From Acidobacteriota bacterium (GTDB lineage: Bacteria > Acidobacteriota > Terriglobia > Acidiferrales > UBA7541), in assembly GCA_003223215.1 (NCBI GenBank), contig QHYH01000115.1:47434-111433 (forward strand): 64,000 nucleotides of DNA, written 5' to 3'. The notes below the pieces were generated by a model. That model saw only the letters and a program-made list of their open reading frames with translations, was not told the origin of the DNA and made no database searches. The position numbers and the translations under genes were made by a program. Within the stretch, counting starts at the first letter, position 1; the number at the start of each line of letters is the position of its first letter. Below, piece by piece: positions 46,101 to 54,670 of the stretch.

Positions 46101-47079
46101 CAGGCTGGCAAACGTAAAGGTCATCGAGACCGTCGCGATCGATATCCCCTGCGGAAACTCCATTGTGCCCGTAGATATCGATGCCGCTCGCACCATCGAG
46201 TAGGGTGCGCCAATGGTCTGTGCCGGGAACCAATTGGTTTGCGAAAGAACGGTTTCGTCCGAAAACTCGCGAAGCTAAGTCGAGGAAAACAGGAGTTGAC
46301 GATTGGCTGCGGGCTCCGTCCAGGAACTGAAATGTTTCGAGCCGCAATTCGTTGGAAGGATTCGACTCCCAGTCAAGTTGCCAATGACCAACGCGTTGCT
46401 CGCGGTGAAAACCGGCACCCGTGCCGAGCAACTCAAAGCGAACCATTGTTTGGAGCCGGATGGAATTGGCTGACGTTCGAGGCGGCTCGGATTTTGTTTG
46501 GATGCCAACCACCTGGAACTCGGCAGTTAGAAGTCTTGAAAACGCACTGAGCCATTCGCGCAGTTCGGAAAGGAATACTTCCTTTCCGGAATTCGCCTCC
46601 TGGGGATATTGAACTTTCCAGAGTTTGAGCGGGGCGGTCTCGTTCACGATCCGCGATTGGCTCGACTTCAGGGAACCTGCCGTAAAACTGCGAGCCATCA
46701 CGCGCTCGAGCGCCGTTGTGTCTTGAGGAGACTGCAGCAGTTCGGCACTCCACTGCGAAAGGATCGCCGAGATCTGGTCCTGATATTTCTCCGTAACGAA
46801 TTCATCGAACCCGGCCGGCACCTTGCGCAAGACCGCTTCGATTCCTCGTTTCAACCGGTATTGCGGATGAAGCTGTAATCCGTCTGGCAGGACAGATTTT
46901 GCTTGCGAAAAGACAGAATGGAGCGTGGGGCGAAGAAAGCCCGCGGGCAGAAGGGCGAACGACGCTCCCTGACAATATTGTAGGAATTGGCGGCGGCTCA
47001 GAACCGGCTGAGCTTTCCTGCGCGACCTGCTCAGACAATCACTCCCTGGCGTTGGTCTGTGGCAACGGCACTGTAGCAT
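43174..47079 (-). CDS. Large VCBS/ASPIC-UnbV protein fused to a redoxin-like domain and TPR repeats
   Basis: This 1301-residue exported protein has a twin-arginine-type signal (LSRRQFLQYCQGASFALLPAG, about 27-48). VCBS/FG-GAP beta-propeller repeats with DxDxDGxxD calcium loops fill about 290-760 (for example GDIDRDGLDDLYV and ADYDRDGWLDIYF). An ASPIC/UnbV domain follows (about 770-850), then a thioredoxin/AhpC-like domain (about 900-1030). About seven TPR repeats close it. In the redoxin-like part the CxxC position reads HFWSDSVANSRE, so both catalytic Cys are absent. Function unknown; a secreted scaffold or adhesion role is inference. Confidence 0.85.
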   Translation of the reverse strand: MLQCRCHRPTPGSDCLSRSRRKAQPVLSRRQFLQYCQGASFALLPAGFLRPTLHSVFSQAKSVLPDGLQLHPQYRLKRGIEAVLRKVPAGFDEFVTEKYQDQISAILSQWSAELLQSPQDTTALERVMARSFTAGSLKSSQSRIVNETAPLKLWKVQYPQEANSGKEVFLSELREWLSAFSRLLTAEFQVVGIQTKSEPPRTSANSIRLQTMVRFELLGTGAGFHREQRVGHWQLDWESNPSNELRLETFQFLDGARSQSSTPVFLDLASRVFGRNRSFANQLVPGTDHWRTLLDGASGIDIYGHNGVSAGDIDRDGLDDLYVCQPAGLPNLLFRNLGDGTFEDITESSGVGVLENTACALFADIDNDGRQDLIVVCTTGPLLFLNQGDGKFRLKPGAFHFANPPQGTFTGAAMADYDRDGWLDIYFCLYTYSQGTDQYRYPMPYFDAENGPPNFLLRNNRDATFDDITQQAGLNINNTRFSFCCAWGDYNGDLWPDLYVVNDFGRNNLYRNNGDGTFAGVARETGVEDVGAGMSAAWFDFDDDGRDDLYVADMWTAAGMRISMQENFQQRGNAETRALYQKHSMGSSLFRNCGEKFEDESARSGTAMGRWSWMSDSWDFNHDGYPDLYIANGMISGTSRDDLNSFFWRQVVANSRNDPRPSHEYEQGWNAINELIRSDHTWSGFERNVFYLNNRDGTFSDVSGIVGLDCIEDGRTFALGDFDQDGRLEVVLKNRNSPQLRYFKNAIADLPPAISFRLTGKKSNRDAVGARITVETSSGRQCRTLRIGSGFLAQHTKELFFGLGYEKSAVQAVIQWPSGLHQRLRDLPLNHRIWVEEGSSPSRMEPFRQFSVPAGREITPVIDAAERLPKTVETWLIVPVPAPDFSLPGPSGRVETLSDRRGKPVLLHFWSDSVANSREYLGKFDQVQEKWVRAGLQFLAILVSTDDHGKEGGEKDISRGYSFPVAASSSDVVAAYNLLYRQLFDRHRDMSVPISFLLDPGGNVVKIYQGPPAIDRFEADIGNIPQTDAERLAKALPFPGWAESYDFGRNYLSLGFVFFERGYYEQSEAFFQQAVKNDPASAEALYGLGSAFLQQNKSKEAGDCFEKALHLHARYPGTLPNAWNNLGILAARERNTAAAIQHFQHALQIDPQHAIALLNLGNAYRQAKDWPEAERALEQALTLNPDDPEANYSLGMVYAQKNDTDHAYEYLQKALAARPAYPEALNNLGILYLRTRRTAEAIRSFEESIRIAPAYDQSYLNLASVYVIVGDREKAKAILQQLLTQHPYHTQAKAQLKQLEP

Positions 47080-47199
47080 CAGGGTCTAGGGTCGTCAAGT
47101 TTGCCTCCGGGGAAGCCGCAGAAGTGCCGCCGGAGAGGCCGAAAGGCGAAACCAGCCTGTGGTAATCTGGCAAGAAATTGCAGTGGCAGCGAAAAATAA

Positions 47200-48474
47200 A
47201 TGACCATTTGGCGAACATGGCGATGGCAAATTCCGTTGGCGCTGTTCCTGTCCGTGGGACAAATCGTCTGCCCGCAAGCCTCCAGCCAGGGCAATGATTC
47301 TAAGAAAGCGCCCACGACAGATTCACTCGAAATGCATCTGGGGAACGGATACGAGGCGCTACGGCAGGAAAGATACGAAGAAGCTGAGAAGGAATTCCGC
47401 GCGGCCCTGGCGATGGACTCCAGCCTGGTGATGCGTGCGCAGTTCCCTTTGGCGGTCGCTCTCTTCGAACAGCGCAAGACCGCCGAAGCGCGCAGCGAAT
47501 TTGAAGCGGTCCACCATGCGCAAGGCGACCGACTGGGCGTCCTGTACTACCTTGGCAGACTGGATCTCGACGAACATAACTACAAAAAGGCGCTAGAGAA
47601 TCTGGGGAAGGCAAACTCTCTTCCGCCCTTTCCCGATACTCCCTTCTATCTTGGCCTGGCCTACCTGAAGCTCGGTTCTGACCAGGATGCAGAGAAGTGG
47701 CTCAAGAAAGCGATCGAATTGAATCCTGACGAGTCCCGAGCGGAGTACGAACTGGCGAAGCTCTATCGCAAGCAAGGTCGCGACCAGGAGGCTAGGCAGG
47801 CTTTCGACCGCTCGAAAGAGATGAAAACGCAAAGCGATAAGCTGAGCCAGCTGAAATGGGCCTGCGGGCAGGAATTGGACCGAGGACCAAGTGATCAGGC
47901 GTCTTCCTGCGAACAGCTCTATGATCGGAACAACGGGGAATTGCTGACGGCCCTGGGCATTCTCTACGGGCAGCACGGCCAGCTGGAAAAGGCCCTAAAG
48001 CCGCTCGAAAGGGCGGCGGAACTGGCCCCGCAATCTCCGCAAACACAGTATAACCTGGCGTTCACTTACTACCAGTTGAAGCGTTTTGCGGATGCTCGCG
48101 GCCCTCTGCAAACGGCGGTACAGCGATGGCCCGATCTTTTTCCGCTGAACGCCCTGTACGGGGTGGTTTTATTCAATCTCGGCGAAACGCCAGCAGCGTA
48201 TGCAGCCCTGCATCACGCGCATCAACTGAATCCGCAGGATGCAGGCACGACGGCGCTACTTTACCAGTCCGCGTTGGAATTGGCGCAGAGGTCGCAGCAA
48301 AGTTCTCTCGACGCGGACGCGCTCCGCTACCTCCAGGAAGCCGCTTCACTCGCACAAAGTGATCCTGAGCCACACCGCCGCATGGCCGCAATTTACCGAC
48401 GCACCGGCCAGATTCCAAGAGCCAACCAAGAAGAACAAAGAGCTGCCGAGCTCAGCAAAGCGTCCCGATATTAG
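47200..48474 (+). CDS. Secreted TPR-repeat protein
   Basis: This 424-residue protein has a signal peptide (about 1-30, WQIPLALFLSVGQIVCPQASSQG). About nine TPR units follow, including YEALRQERYEEAEKEFRAALAMD, PDTPFYLGLAYLKLGSDQDAEKWLKKAIELNPD and ALGILYGQHGQLEKALKPLERAAELAP. TPR arrays bind peptides or partner proteins. It is divergent from the VCBS/ASPIC gene over a 120-base shared promoter region, and the two share the TPR theme, so they may act together. Catalytic function is not expected. Confidence 0.85.
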   Translation: MTIWRTWRWQIPLALFLSVGQIVCPQASSQGNDSKKAPTTDSLEMHLGNGYEALRQERYEEAEKEFRAALAMDSSLVMRAQFPLAVALFEQRKTAEARSEFEAVHHAQGDRLGVLYYLGRLDLDEHNYKKALENLGKANSLPPFPDTPFYLGLAYLKLGSDQDAEKWLKKAIELNPDESRAEYELAKLYRKQGRDQEARQAFDRSKEMKTQSDKLSQLKWACGQELDRGPSDQASSCEQLYDRNNGELLTALGILYGQHGQLEKALKPLERAAELAPQSPQTQYNLAFTYYQLKRFADARGPLQTAVQRWPDLFPLNALYGVVLFNLGETPAAYAALHHAHQLNPQDAGTTALLYQSALELAQRSQQSSLDADALRYLQEAASLAQSDPEPHRRMAAIYRRTGQIPRANQEEQRAAELSKASRY

Positions 48475-48573
48475 CATCTGTCGGCGAGTTGAGATTCAAG
48501 CGATGGCAGAAAGCCGGGCTCAACATCATGACCTGAATGCTGGCATTGTGGTCTTGCTGCTCAGGGCGGCCAG

Positions 48574-48792
48574 TTGACTATCAAGGATCGCGGTGAAATC
48601 CGCGGCCTGTACCTGAATCCACCTGAGAAAGGGCTGATTTTTTGCGGCGATGAAAAGAGCCAGATGCAAGCGCTCTGCCTGGTTTGCCAGGAATGGATTC
48701 GTGCGATCAACGATTACATGGACAACCCCTTCCTGTGGAGCGCCTCAGTTGAACGGATCCTTGAAAAGGTGGCCAAATGTAAAGAGCCGTGA
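48574..48792 (+). pseudogene. Internally deleted IS630-family transposase remnant
   Basis: A 72-residue frame joins two recognisable pieces of an IS630 transposase. [26 protein letters not shown] matches the segment around the first catalytic Asp ([24 protein letters not shown] in typical copies). The second piece, IRAINDYMDNPFLWSASVERILEKVAKCK, matches the C-terminus (AYIDHYNENPKPFVWTATAETILEKVARAK). The middle, with the other catalytic acids, is missing, so it is inactive. The family comparison is from memory. Confidence 0.78.
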
Positions 48793-48835
48793 GACGCACT
48801 ACACTAGAGTGCTTAGAGAGGACTGGAGCGGCGCT

Positions 48836-50002
48836 ATGGTGAGCGTAGGTAGTGACGGCAGGGACAGGGCCAAGAAATCCAATAGGGCTGCGAAGGCCGG
48901 GAGGGGTTTGCTTTTCTCTTCAGTACTCCCGCTCCTGCTTTTGACTACTTTCGTCCTTGCGCTTCAGGCCCCATCCAGACGCAAGGTCATCATTGATCAG
49001 GATGCCGCCGGACCGGGCGGCACGGACATGCAAGCCATCCTCGCGCTGGTCAATTCACCGGAGACCGATGTTCTTGGCATCACCGTTCTCACCGGCGACG
49101 ACTGGCGGGATGAGGAAGTGCAGCACACTTTGCGGCTTATGGAGATTATCGGCCGCAAGGACATCCCGGTGGTTCCCGGAGCGGTATTTCCGCTGGTTAG
49201 CTCCAAGGAATACATCGCCAAGTGGGAAACGCTCTACGGCAAGGTCCTTTACCAGGGCGCATGGAATTTTGCCCGGCGCCACAGTATCCACGGCCCTTAC
49301 GAAATTCCTCCGCTGCCCGAAGGCGCTCCCACCACAAAGCCATCCACGGAAGACGCGGCGCATTTCATGGTCCGCATGGTCCATCAATATCCCCACGACG
49401 TAACCATTTACGCGGCTGGACCGATGACCGATCTCGCCCTTGCCATTGCTTTGGATCCTCATTTCCCGGAGCTGACGAAAGAATTGATCGTCATGGGCGG
49501 CAGCATTAATCCGGTGAGCGACAATCCGGAATTTGCATTGACGCCACGACGCGAATTTAATTTTTGGATGGACCCGGAAGCTTCTCACGCCGTGCTTCAT
49601 GCGCACTGGCCACGCTTCGTCCTCACAACTGTGGATATTTCTGTCAAAACCAAAATGGAAACGGCACTCATCGAGCAAATCGCCAAAAGCGGGACGCCAG
49701 CGGCGCAATACGTCGCCAAATACGCCGAGGCGAACATCCTGTGGGATGAGCTTGCGGCGGCTGGCTGGCTCGATCCGAGCATCATCACCAGGTGGCAGAA
49801 ACTCTATGTGGACGTCGAAGTGGATCACGGCGCGTCCTACGGCGACACTCACGCGTGGGCTCCCGGCCAGCAGCCGGGCATGGGCGAATCGCTCGTGGAA
49901 GTGCAACAGGACCTGTACAAGGAAAAGTTTTACAAGGAGTTCGTTGAACTGATGACCCGGCCAACGCCCGGCGCGCATTTTGCCTCGACCAAGGGGCATT
50001 GA
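48836..50002 (+). CDS. Nucleoside hydrolase family protein, membrane-anchored or exported
   Basis: This 388-residue protein has a hydrophobic N-terminus (about 25-45, LLFSSVLPLLLLTTFVLAL) after a basic stretch, so it is exported or anchored. The IU-NH fold follows, with MQAILALV..., DVTIYAAGPMTDLALAIAL, ELIVMGGSI and NFWMDPEASHAVL. The usual DTDPGxDDA calcium loop reads DQDAAGPGGTDMQ, so the spacing of the acidic ligands is changed. It may still cleave the N-glycosidic bond of nucleosides, but activity should not be assumed. Start is ATG 48836; the longer frame upstream overlaps the IS630 relic. Confidence 0.85.
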   Translation: MVSVGSDGRDRAKKSNRAAKAGRGLLFSSVLPLLLLTTFVLALQAPSRRKVIIDQDAAGPGGTDMQAILALVNSPETDVLGITVLTGDDWRDEEVQHTLRLMEIIGRKDIPVVPGAVFPLVSSKEYIAKWETLYGKVLYQGAWNFARRHSIHGPYEIPPLPEGAPTTKPSTEDAAHFMVRMVHQYPHDVTIYAAGPMTDLALAIALDPHFPELTKELIVMGGSINPVSDNPEFALTPRREFNFWMDPEASHAVLHAHWPRFVLTTVDISVKTKMETALIEQIAKSGTPAAQYVAKYAEANILWDELAAAGWLDPSIITRWQKLYVDVEVDHGASYGDTHAWAPGQQPGMGESLVEVQQDLYKEKFYKEFVELMTRPTPGAHFASTKGH

Positions 50003-50203
50003 GGCTCAAGAAGCACCGCGCGGCTTGCGAAGTTGCCTCGCAGATCTCATGCATTGAATTGGATATTCGCTCGAGCCACGCATGGCAACAGGCGATTGCT
50101 ACTTGCTTGCTTGACCGCTCCGTTTCTCCGACAATAAGTGGTTTAACCTAGCCTGACTTTTCCGCATGCTGCCATTGTGGCGCTTAGCGGAGAATTGAGT
50201 GAG

Positions 50204-51988
50204 ATGTCGACGCAGCCGAATTCCGTAAAACGATTCATCGCTTACTTTTCCATGGAGATTGCGTTGGAAAACGCCATGCCCAGCTACAGCGGCGGGCTCG
50301 GCGTGCTCGCCGGTGATACCATCCGCGCCGCCGCCGACCTACACTTGCCGATGGTGGCCCTATCGCTGCTTTACCGCAAAGGCTACTTTACGCAGCGCCT
50401 CGCGGAAGACGGCTCACAAACCGAAGAGCCTGTCGACTGGCGCGTCGACGATTTCCTGACTGAGGAACCGGCGCGCGCCAGCGTGCCGATCGAGAATCGC
50501 CGCCTCGAACTTCGATGCTGGCGATACTCCGTGAAGGGCGTTCACGGATTTGAAGTGCCGGTGTATTTCCTGGACGCCGACTTGCCTTCGAATAGCGAAT
50601 TCGACCGGAATCTCACCGGATCGCTGTACGGAGGAGATTCCTATTATCGGCTTTGCCAGGAAGTGGTCCTCGGGATTGGCGGCGTGCGCATGCTGCGCGC
50701 GCTGGGCTATAACGACCTCACGCGATTCCACATGAATGAGGGCCACGCCGGGCTGCTTTCTCTGGAATTGCTGGGAGAAGAAGCTCAGAAGGCGGGGCGC
50801 ACTTCCATTCGTGGCGAGGACATCGAAAAAGTCCGCGGCAAGTGCGTTTTCACCACGCACACGCCCGTTCCGGCTGGCCACGATCGTTTTCCGGTGGAAT
50901 ATTTGACTCGGGTGTTCCCCGGGCAGCTCAACTTTTTTGACTTGAGCGATGCAACGGCAGCCGACCTGGTGAAGCGAATTCTGCAGGCGGAACAAAATGT
51001 CTCCGGCCTGCTCGACGCGGCACGCCAAGGCGCTTCCGTGAACATGACGCAACTGGCGCTGAGTCTGAGCACGTATGTCAACGGAGTGGCCAAGCAGCAC
51101 GGCGAAACCTCGCGCCAGATGTTCCCTGAGGTACCCATCGAAGCGATCACGAATGGCGTCCATGCGGGCACGTGGACTTGCCCCGCGTTTCGACAGCTCT
51201 TCGACCGCTACATCCCAACTTGGCGCGAGGACAATTTCAGTTTGCGAAGTGCCCTCGGTTTGCCGGCCGAAGACGTGTGGGCCGCCCATCTCATCGCCAA
51301 GCATGAATTGCTCGAAGTGGTTCGCACAAAAACCGGTCTCCATTTGGACTCGGAGGTGTTTACGGTTGGCTTCGCGCGGCGCGCCACCGGGTACAAGCGC
51401 GCCGACTTGATATTGTCCGATCTCGATCGTCTCCGCCAGATCGCTAAAGATGCCGGCCAGTTCCAGATTATTTTTGCGGGCAAGGCGCATCCCAATGACG
51501 CGGGCGGCAAAGACATCATTGGCCGCATCTACAAAGCAAAAAAGGCCTTGCGGAAGAACGTCCCGATTGTGTTTCTGGATGATTACAACCTCGAACTCGG
51601 TGGAAAAATGACTTCCGGCGTGGACTTGTGGCTCAACACGCCGCAGTTTCCTCTCGAAGCTTCGGGGACAAGCGGCATGAAAGCGGCGCTCAATGGTGTG
51701 CCTAGCCTGAGCATTTTGGATGGCTGGTGGGTCGAGGGCCACATCGAAGGCGTGACCGGCTGGTCTATCGGAGAGCCACGCCGCGGCCCCGGAAGCGCCG
51801 CGCCGGCCGACAATCAGGCCGAGGCGGAGTCGCTTTATTCGAAGCTAGAGAGCATCATCCTGCCGCTGTACTACGGCGAGCGGCACAGGTTCCTCGAAGT
51901 GATGCAGCACGCCATCGCCATCAACGGCTCGTTTTTCAACACGCAGCGCATGGTACAGCAGTACATCACCGACGCGTATCTGCGCTGA
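50204..51988 (+). CDS. glgP: Alpha-glucan (glycogen/maltodextrin) phosphorylase
   Basis: This 594-residue enzyme is the short phosphorylase form. It begins directly with FIAYFSMEIALENAMPSYSGGLGVLAGD, the sequence seen in the archaeal/bacterial short group rather than in 800-residue E. coli GlgP. The PLP site is in EASGTSGMKAALNGVPSL, with the Lys about residue 498. It releases glucose-1-phosphate from storage glucan, which fits the HAD phosphatase and glk elsewhere in the window. Start is ATG 50204 behind GGAGAATTGAG. Confidence 0.92.
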   Translation: MSTQPNSVKRFIAYFSMEIALENAMPSYSGGLGVLAGDTIRAAADLHLPMVALSLLYRKGYFTQRLAEDGSQTEEPVDWRVDDFLTEEPARASVPIENRRLELRCWRYSVKGVHGFEVPVYFLDADLPSNSEFDRNLTGSLYGGDSYYRLCQEVVLGIGGVRMLRALGYNDLTRFHMNEGHAGLLSLELLGEEAQKAGRTSIRGEDIEKVRGKCVFTTHTPVPAGHDRFPVEYLTRVFPGQLNFFDLSDATAADLVKRILQAEQNVSGLLDAARQGASVNMTQLALSLSTYVNGVAKQHGETSRQMFPEVPIEAITNGVHAGTWTCPAFRQLFDRYIPTWREDNFSLRSALGLPAEDVWAAHLIAKHELLEVVRTKTGLHLDSEVFTVGFARRATGYKRADLILSDLDRLRQIAKDAGQFQIIFAGKAHPNDAGGKDIIGRIYKAKKALRKNVPIVFLDDYNLELGGKMTSGVDLWLNTPQFPLEASGTSGMKAALNGVPSLSILDGWWVEGHIEGVTGWSIGEPRRGPGSAAPADNQAEAESLYSKLESIILPLYYGERHRFLEVMQHAIAINGSFFNTQRMVQQYITDAYLR

Positions 51989-52031
51989 GACTGCTTGGTC
52001 GGAGTCTTTGTGCGTTCTTACGCAAAAAGAA

Positions 52032-52721
52032 TCAACAAAGGCAGTTCTTGTACAGAGCCATGCCGACGGCGGCATCCATGCCGATCTTATCGAGCGCTGC
52101 GATCTCGCGTTTGGTTCTGATGCCGCCGGCCGCGATGATCGGGTGGTGGGTCGCGTCGCGCAGTGTGCGAAACCACTTTAGGTTTGCGCCCATCATGGTA
52201 CCTTCACGGTCCACGTCAGTGCACAAGAAGCCCGCACAATAAGGCTCGAGTTGCGCCATCACTTCTTCCGCTTGAGGAACAATGCGCCGGCGCCAGCCGT
52301 GGATGGTAATTTGTCCTTTCAATGTGTCCAGCGCGATGACAATGCGCTTGCGGTTGACCGTTCGTGCGAGCCGGCGAAGAAAAGGCAGGTTCACTTTTCC
52401 GCCGCGGAAAACCGCGCTTCCAACGATCATCTGACTCATTCCCCATCCGGCAATTTCCTTGGCGCGGGGAACCGTGCGAATTCCGCCGCCGAAGCGAACT
52501 TTCATTCGAAATTTTGTTCTTGCCTGCGCGCACAGCGCGCGAGCCAGTTCCTCGTTCGATCCTTTGCCCATCGCGGCGTCAAGGTCGATAACGTGAAGCC
52601 ACGGATACCCCCTGAATTTGTGCAGCAGGCCAAAGACGTCGCCGACAGCAAGCTCGCGTCTGCGGCCATGCACCAGTTGCACGGCTTGCCCGTCCTGGAG
52701 ATCGATACAGGGGATCAGCAC
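52032..52721 (-). CDS. hisA: HisA: ProFAR isomerase
   Basis: This is a 229-residue (beta-alpha)8 enzyme, slightly shorter than most HisA proteins. The catalytic Asp in [10 protein letters not shown] (residue 7) and the second one in CTDVDREGTMMG (about 168) are present. GGGIRT and AAGGIRT phosphate loops follow. It isomerises the aminoaldose ProFAR in histidine synthesis. Last gene of the operon, overlapping hisF by seven bases. HisF normally follows hisA in bacteria; here the order is reversed. Confidence 0.88.
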   Translation of the reverse strand: MLIPCIDLQDGQAVQLVHGRRRELAVGDVFGLLHKFRGYPWLHVIDLDAAMGKGSNEELARALCAQARTKFRMKVRFGGGIRTVPRAKEIAGWGMSQMIVGSAVFRGGKVNLPFLRRLARTVNRKRIVIALDTLKGQITIHGWRRRIVPQAEEVMAQLEPYCAGFLCTDVDREGTMMGANLKWFRTLRDATHHPIIAAGGIRTKREIAALDKIGMDAAVGMALYKNCLC

Positions 52722-53479
52722 AGCCGGCGAACCTCGATTCCGTTCGCGGCAAGAAACGCTTTCAAGGCGCGAATGGACTGCACGCCATCGTGAAAGATGG
52801 AAGCTGCCAGCGCCGCGTCGGCCGCCCCGGCTTTGAAAATCTCAACAAAATGTTCGGGCGACCTGGCGCCGCCCGAAGCGATGACCGGAACAGACACCGC
52901 TTTGGAGATTTCCGCGGTCAGCTTCGTGTCGAAGCCAAGCTGCGTTCCATCCCGGTCCACGGAAGTGAGTAGGATTTCACCGGCCCCTAACGCGACCGCC
53001 TTTGTCGCCCATTCAATGGCGTCGCGAGAAGCGGACTCGCGGCCGCCGCGAACCATGACCTCCCAGTGATTGCCATTGCGCTTTGCATCAATCGCCAAAA
53101 CGACGGCTTGCGCGCCAAACTCGCGAGAAAGCTCGGTGATCAATTCCGGGCGCGCGACGGCGGCCGTGTTGACCGTGACCTTGTCTGCGCCGGCCCGCAC
53201 CACGGCACGCCCGTCTTCAAGCGTTCGAATGCCACCGCCCGCCGTGAGCGGAATGGAAAGCTCTGCCGCGACACGCCGAATGGTCGCCAAGAAAGTCGGA
53301 CGGCGGTCGCGCGAAGCCGCAATATCGAGCACCACGAGCTCGTCCGCGCCTTCCTGGTTGTACCGCGCCGCAAGAGCCACCGGATCGCCCGCATCACGCA
53401 ACCCGACAAAGTTCACGCCCTTTACCACGCGCGCCCCTTCGGTATCCAAACACGGAATGATGCGATGAGCGAGGCTCAT
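52715..53479 (-). CDS. hisF: Imidazole glycerol phosphate synthase cyclase subunit
   Basis: This 254-residue (beta-alpha)8 protein closes the imidazole ring using ammonia from HisH. The two catalytic Asp are in IIPCLD (about 11) and in TSVDRDGT (about 133). GGGIRT and VIASGG phosphate loops fit the family. Start is the ATG 53479; the much longer open frame upstream overlaps hisH and is not coding. Overlaps hisH by four bases (ATGA), so translation is coupled. Confidence 0.95.
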   Translation of the reverse strand: MSLAHRIIPCLDTEGARVVKGVNFVGLRDAGDPVALAARYNQEGADELVVLDIAASRDRRPTFLATIRRVAAELSIPLTAGGGIRTLEDGRAVVRAGADKVTVNTAAVARPELITELSREFGAQAVVLAIDAKRNGNHWEVMVRGGRESASRDAIEWATKAVALGAGEILLTSVDRDGTQLGFDTKLTAEISKAVSVPVIASGGARSPEHFVEIFKAGAADAALAASIFHDGVQSIRALKAFLAANGIEVRRLC

Positions 53480-54081
53480 GCCGCCGACCTCAAGAAGTTG
53501 TCGAGCAGGCGCGAGCCAGCGTCGCCGCTCTTCTCCGGATGAAATTGCACGCCATAAATATTTTGCTTTTCCACGACGGCCGCAAAGCTGATTCCATGAA
53601 AACAAGTAGCCGCTGTCGATCCGTTCGAATCGGGCGCAGCATAGGAATGCGCAAAATAGAAGTAAGCGCCGGAGTCGATGCCCGCGAGCAAACGCGACTC
53701 GCGATTTGCGGCAATCTGGTTCCATCCCATGTGCGGCAATTTCACACCCGAAGGCAATGCGCGCACCTTCCCCAGCAACAGGCTCAGGCCGCGCAATTGC
53801 GGCGACTCCGCGCTTGATTCGAAGAGCACTTGCAGCCCCAGGCAGATGCCAAGAAAAGGCACGCCGCGCCCGATGGCGTCGACCAGCGGCGCGCGCATGT
53901 TTTGTTCATCCAGCGCGCGAACCAGAGCGGAGTAATGTCCTACGCCGGGCAGTAGCAGGACGCGCGCCTTCGAAATGTCTTCCGGCGAACCGGTTCGCTC
54001 TGATTTCGCGCCAAGCCGGTCGAGAGCGCGCTCGACAGAAGGCACATTCCCCGCGCCATAGTCGATGATGGTGACTTTCAT
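53476..54081 (-). CDS. hisH: Imidazole glycerol phosphate synthase glutaminase subunit
   Basis: This 201-residue class I amidotransferase supplies ammonia to HisF. The nucleophile Cys is in [16 protein letters not shown] (about 79), and the final His and Glu are in [14 protein letters not shown] near the end. It overlaps both neighbours by four bases (hisB upstream, hisF downstream). Length is normal. Confidence 0.95.
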   Translation of the reverse strand: MKVTIIDYGAGNVPSVERALDRLGAKSERTGSPEDISKARVLLLPGVGHYSALVRALDEQNMRAPLVDAIGRGVPFLGICLGLQVLFESSAESPQLRGLSLLLGKVRALPSGVKLPHMGWNQIAANRESRLLAGIDSGAYFYFAHSYAAPDSNGSTAATCFHGISFAAVVEKQNIYGVQFHPEKSGDAGSRLLDNFLRSAA

Positions 54082-54668
54082 AGCAGCCCCTTGGTGCTGG
54101 GCAAAATGTTTCGCAGGCGTTTATCCCTCGAGACCGCAAAGCGCAGCGCGCGTGCAAAAGCCTTGAACATTGCTTCAACTTGATGATGAGAAGACCGTCC
54201 GTACAACACGCGCAGATGCACATTGGCCCTTGCCGCCTGCGCAAAACCTTGAAAGAAGTCCTCCAGCAGTTCCACTTGAAAGTCGCCGAGGCGCCTTGCG
54301 GCGATCTTTGCGGCCACCACGCAATAAGGGCGGCCGCTCAGGTCCACGGCAGCGGCGGCCAGCGTCTCGTCCATGGGCATCAGGAAATAGCCGGCACGCA
54401 GAATGCCGCGCTTCGCGCCCAGCGCCTTCTCGACCGCCTGGCCAAGCGTGATGCCCACGTCTTCCACGGTGTGGTGCTGGTCCACATCGAGATCGCCGCT
54501 GGCTTTCAGTTGGAGGTCAAACGCTCCATGTCGGGCAACCAGGTCCATCATGTGATCGAAGAAGCGGATTCCCGTAGTGATGCGCGCCTTTCCGCGCCCA
54601 TCCAGATTGAGTTTCAGCCGGACATCGGTTTCGTTCGTCTTGCGGTGAATTGTCGCTCCGCGAGCCAT
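54078..54668 (-). CDS. hisB: Imidazoleglycerol-phosphate dehydratase
   Basis: This 196-residue monofunctional enzyme makes imidazole acetol phosphate. It carries the metal sites [13 protein letters not shown] and [20 protein letters not shown], and a second half with [18 protein letters not shown]. There is no fused phosphatase, unlike E. coli HisB, so the histidinol-phosphate phosphatase must be elsewhere. Start is the ATG 54668, two bases after the hisC stop. Confidence 0.95.
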   Translation of the reverse strand: MARGATIHRKTNETDVRLKLNLDGRGKARITTGIRFFDHMMDLVARHGAFDLQLKASGDLDVDQHHTVEDVGITLGQAVEKALGAKRGILRAGYFLMPMDETLAAAAVDLSGRPYCVVAAKIAARRLGDFQVELLEDFFQGFAQAARANVHLRVLYGRSSHHQVEAMFKAFARALRFAVSRDKRLRNILPSTKGLL

Positions 54669-54670
54669 GT

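Noticed and set aside
50414..51742. 442-codon open frame on the minus strand
   Set aside because: Antisense to the glucan phosphorylase, with no recognisable domain.
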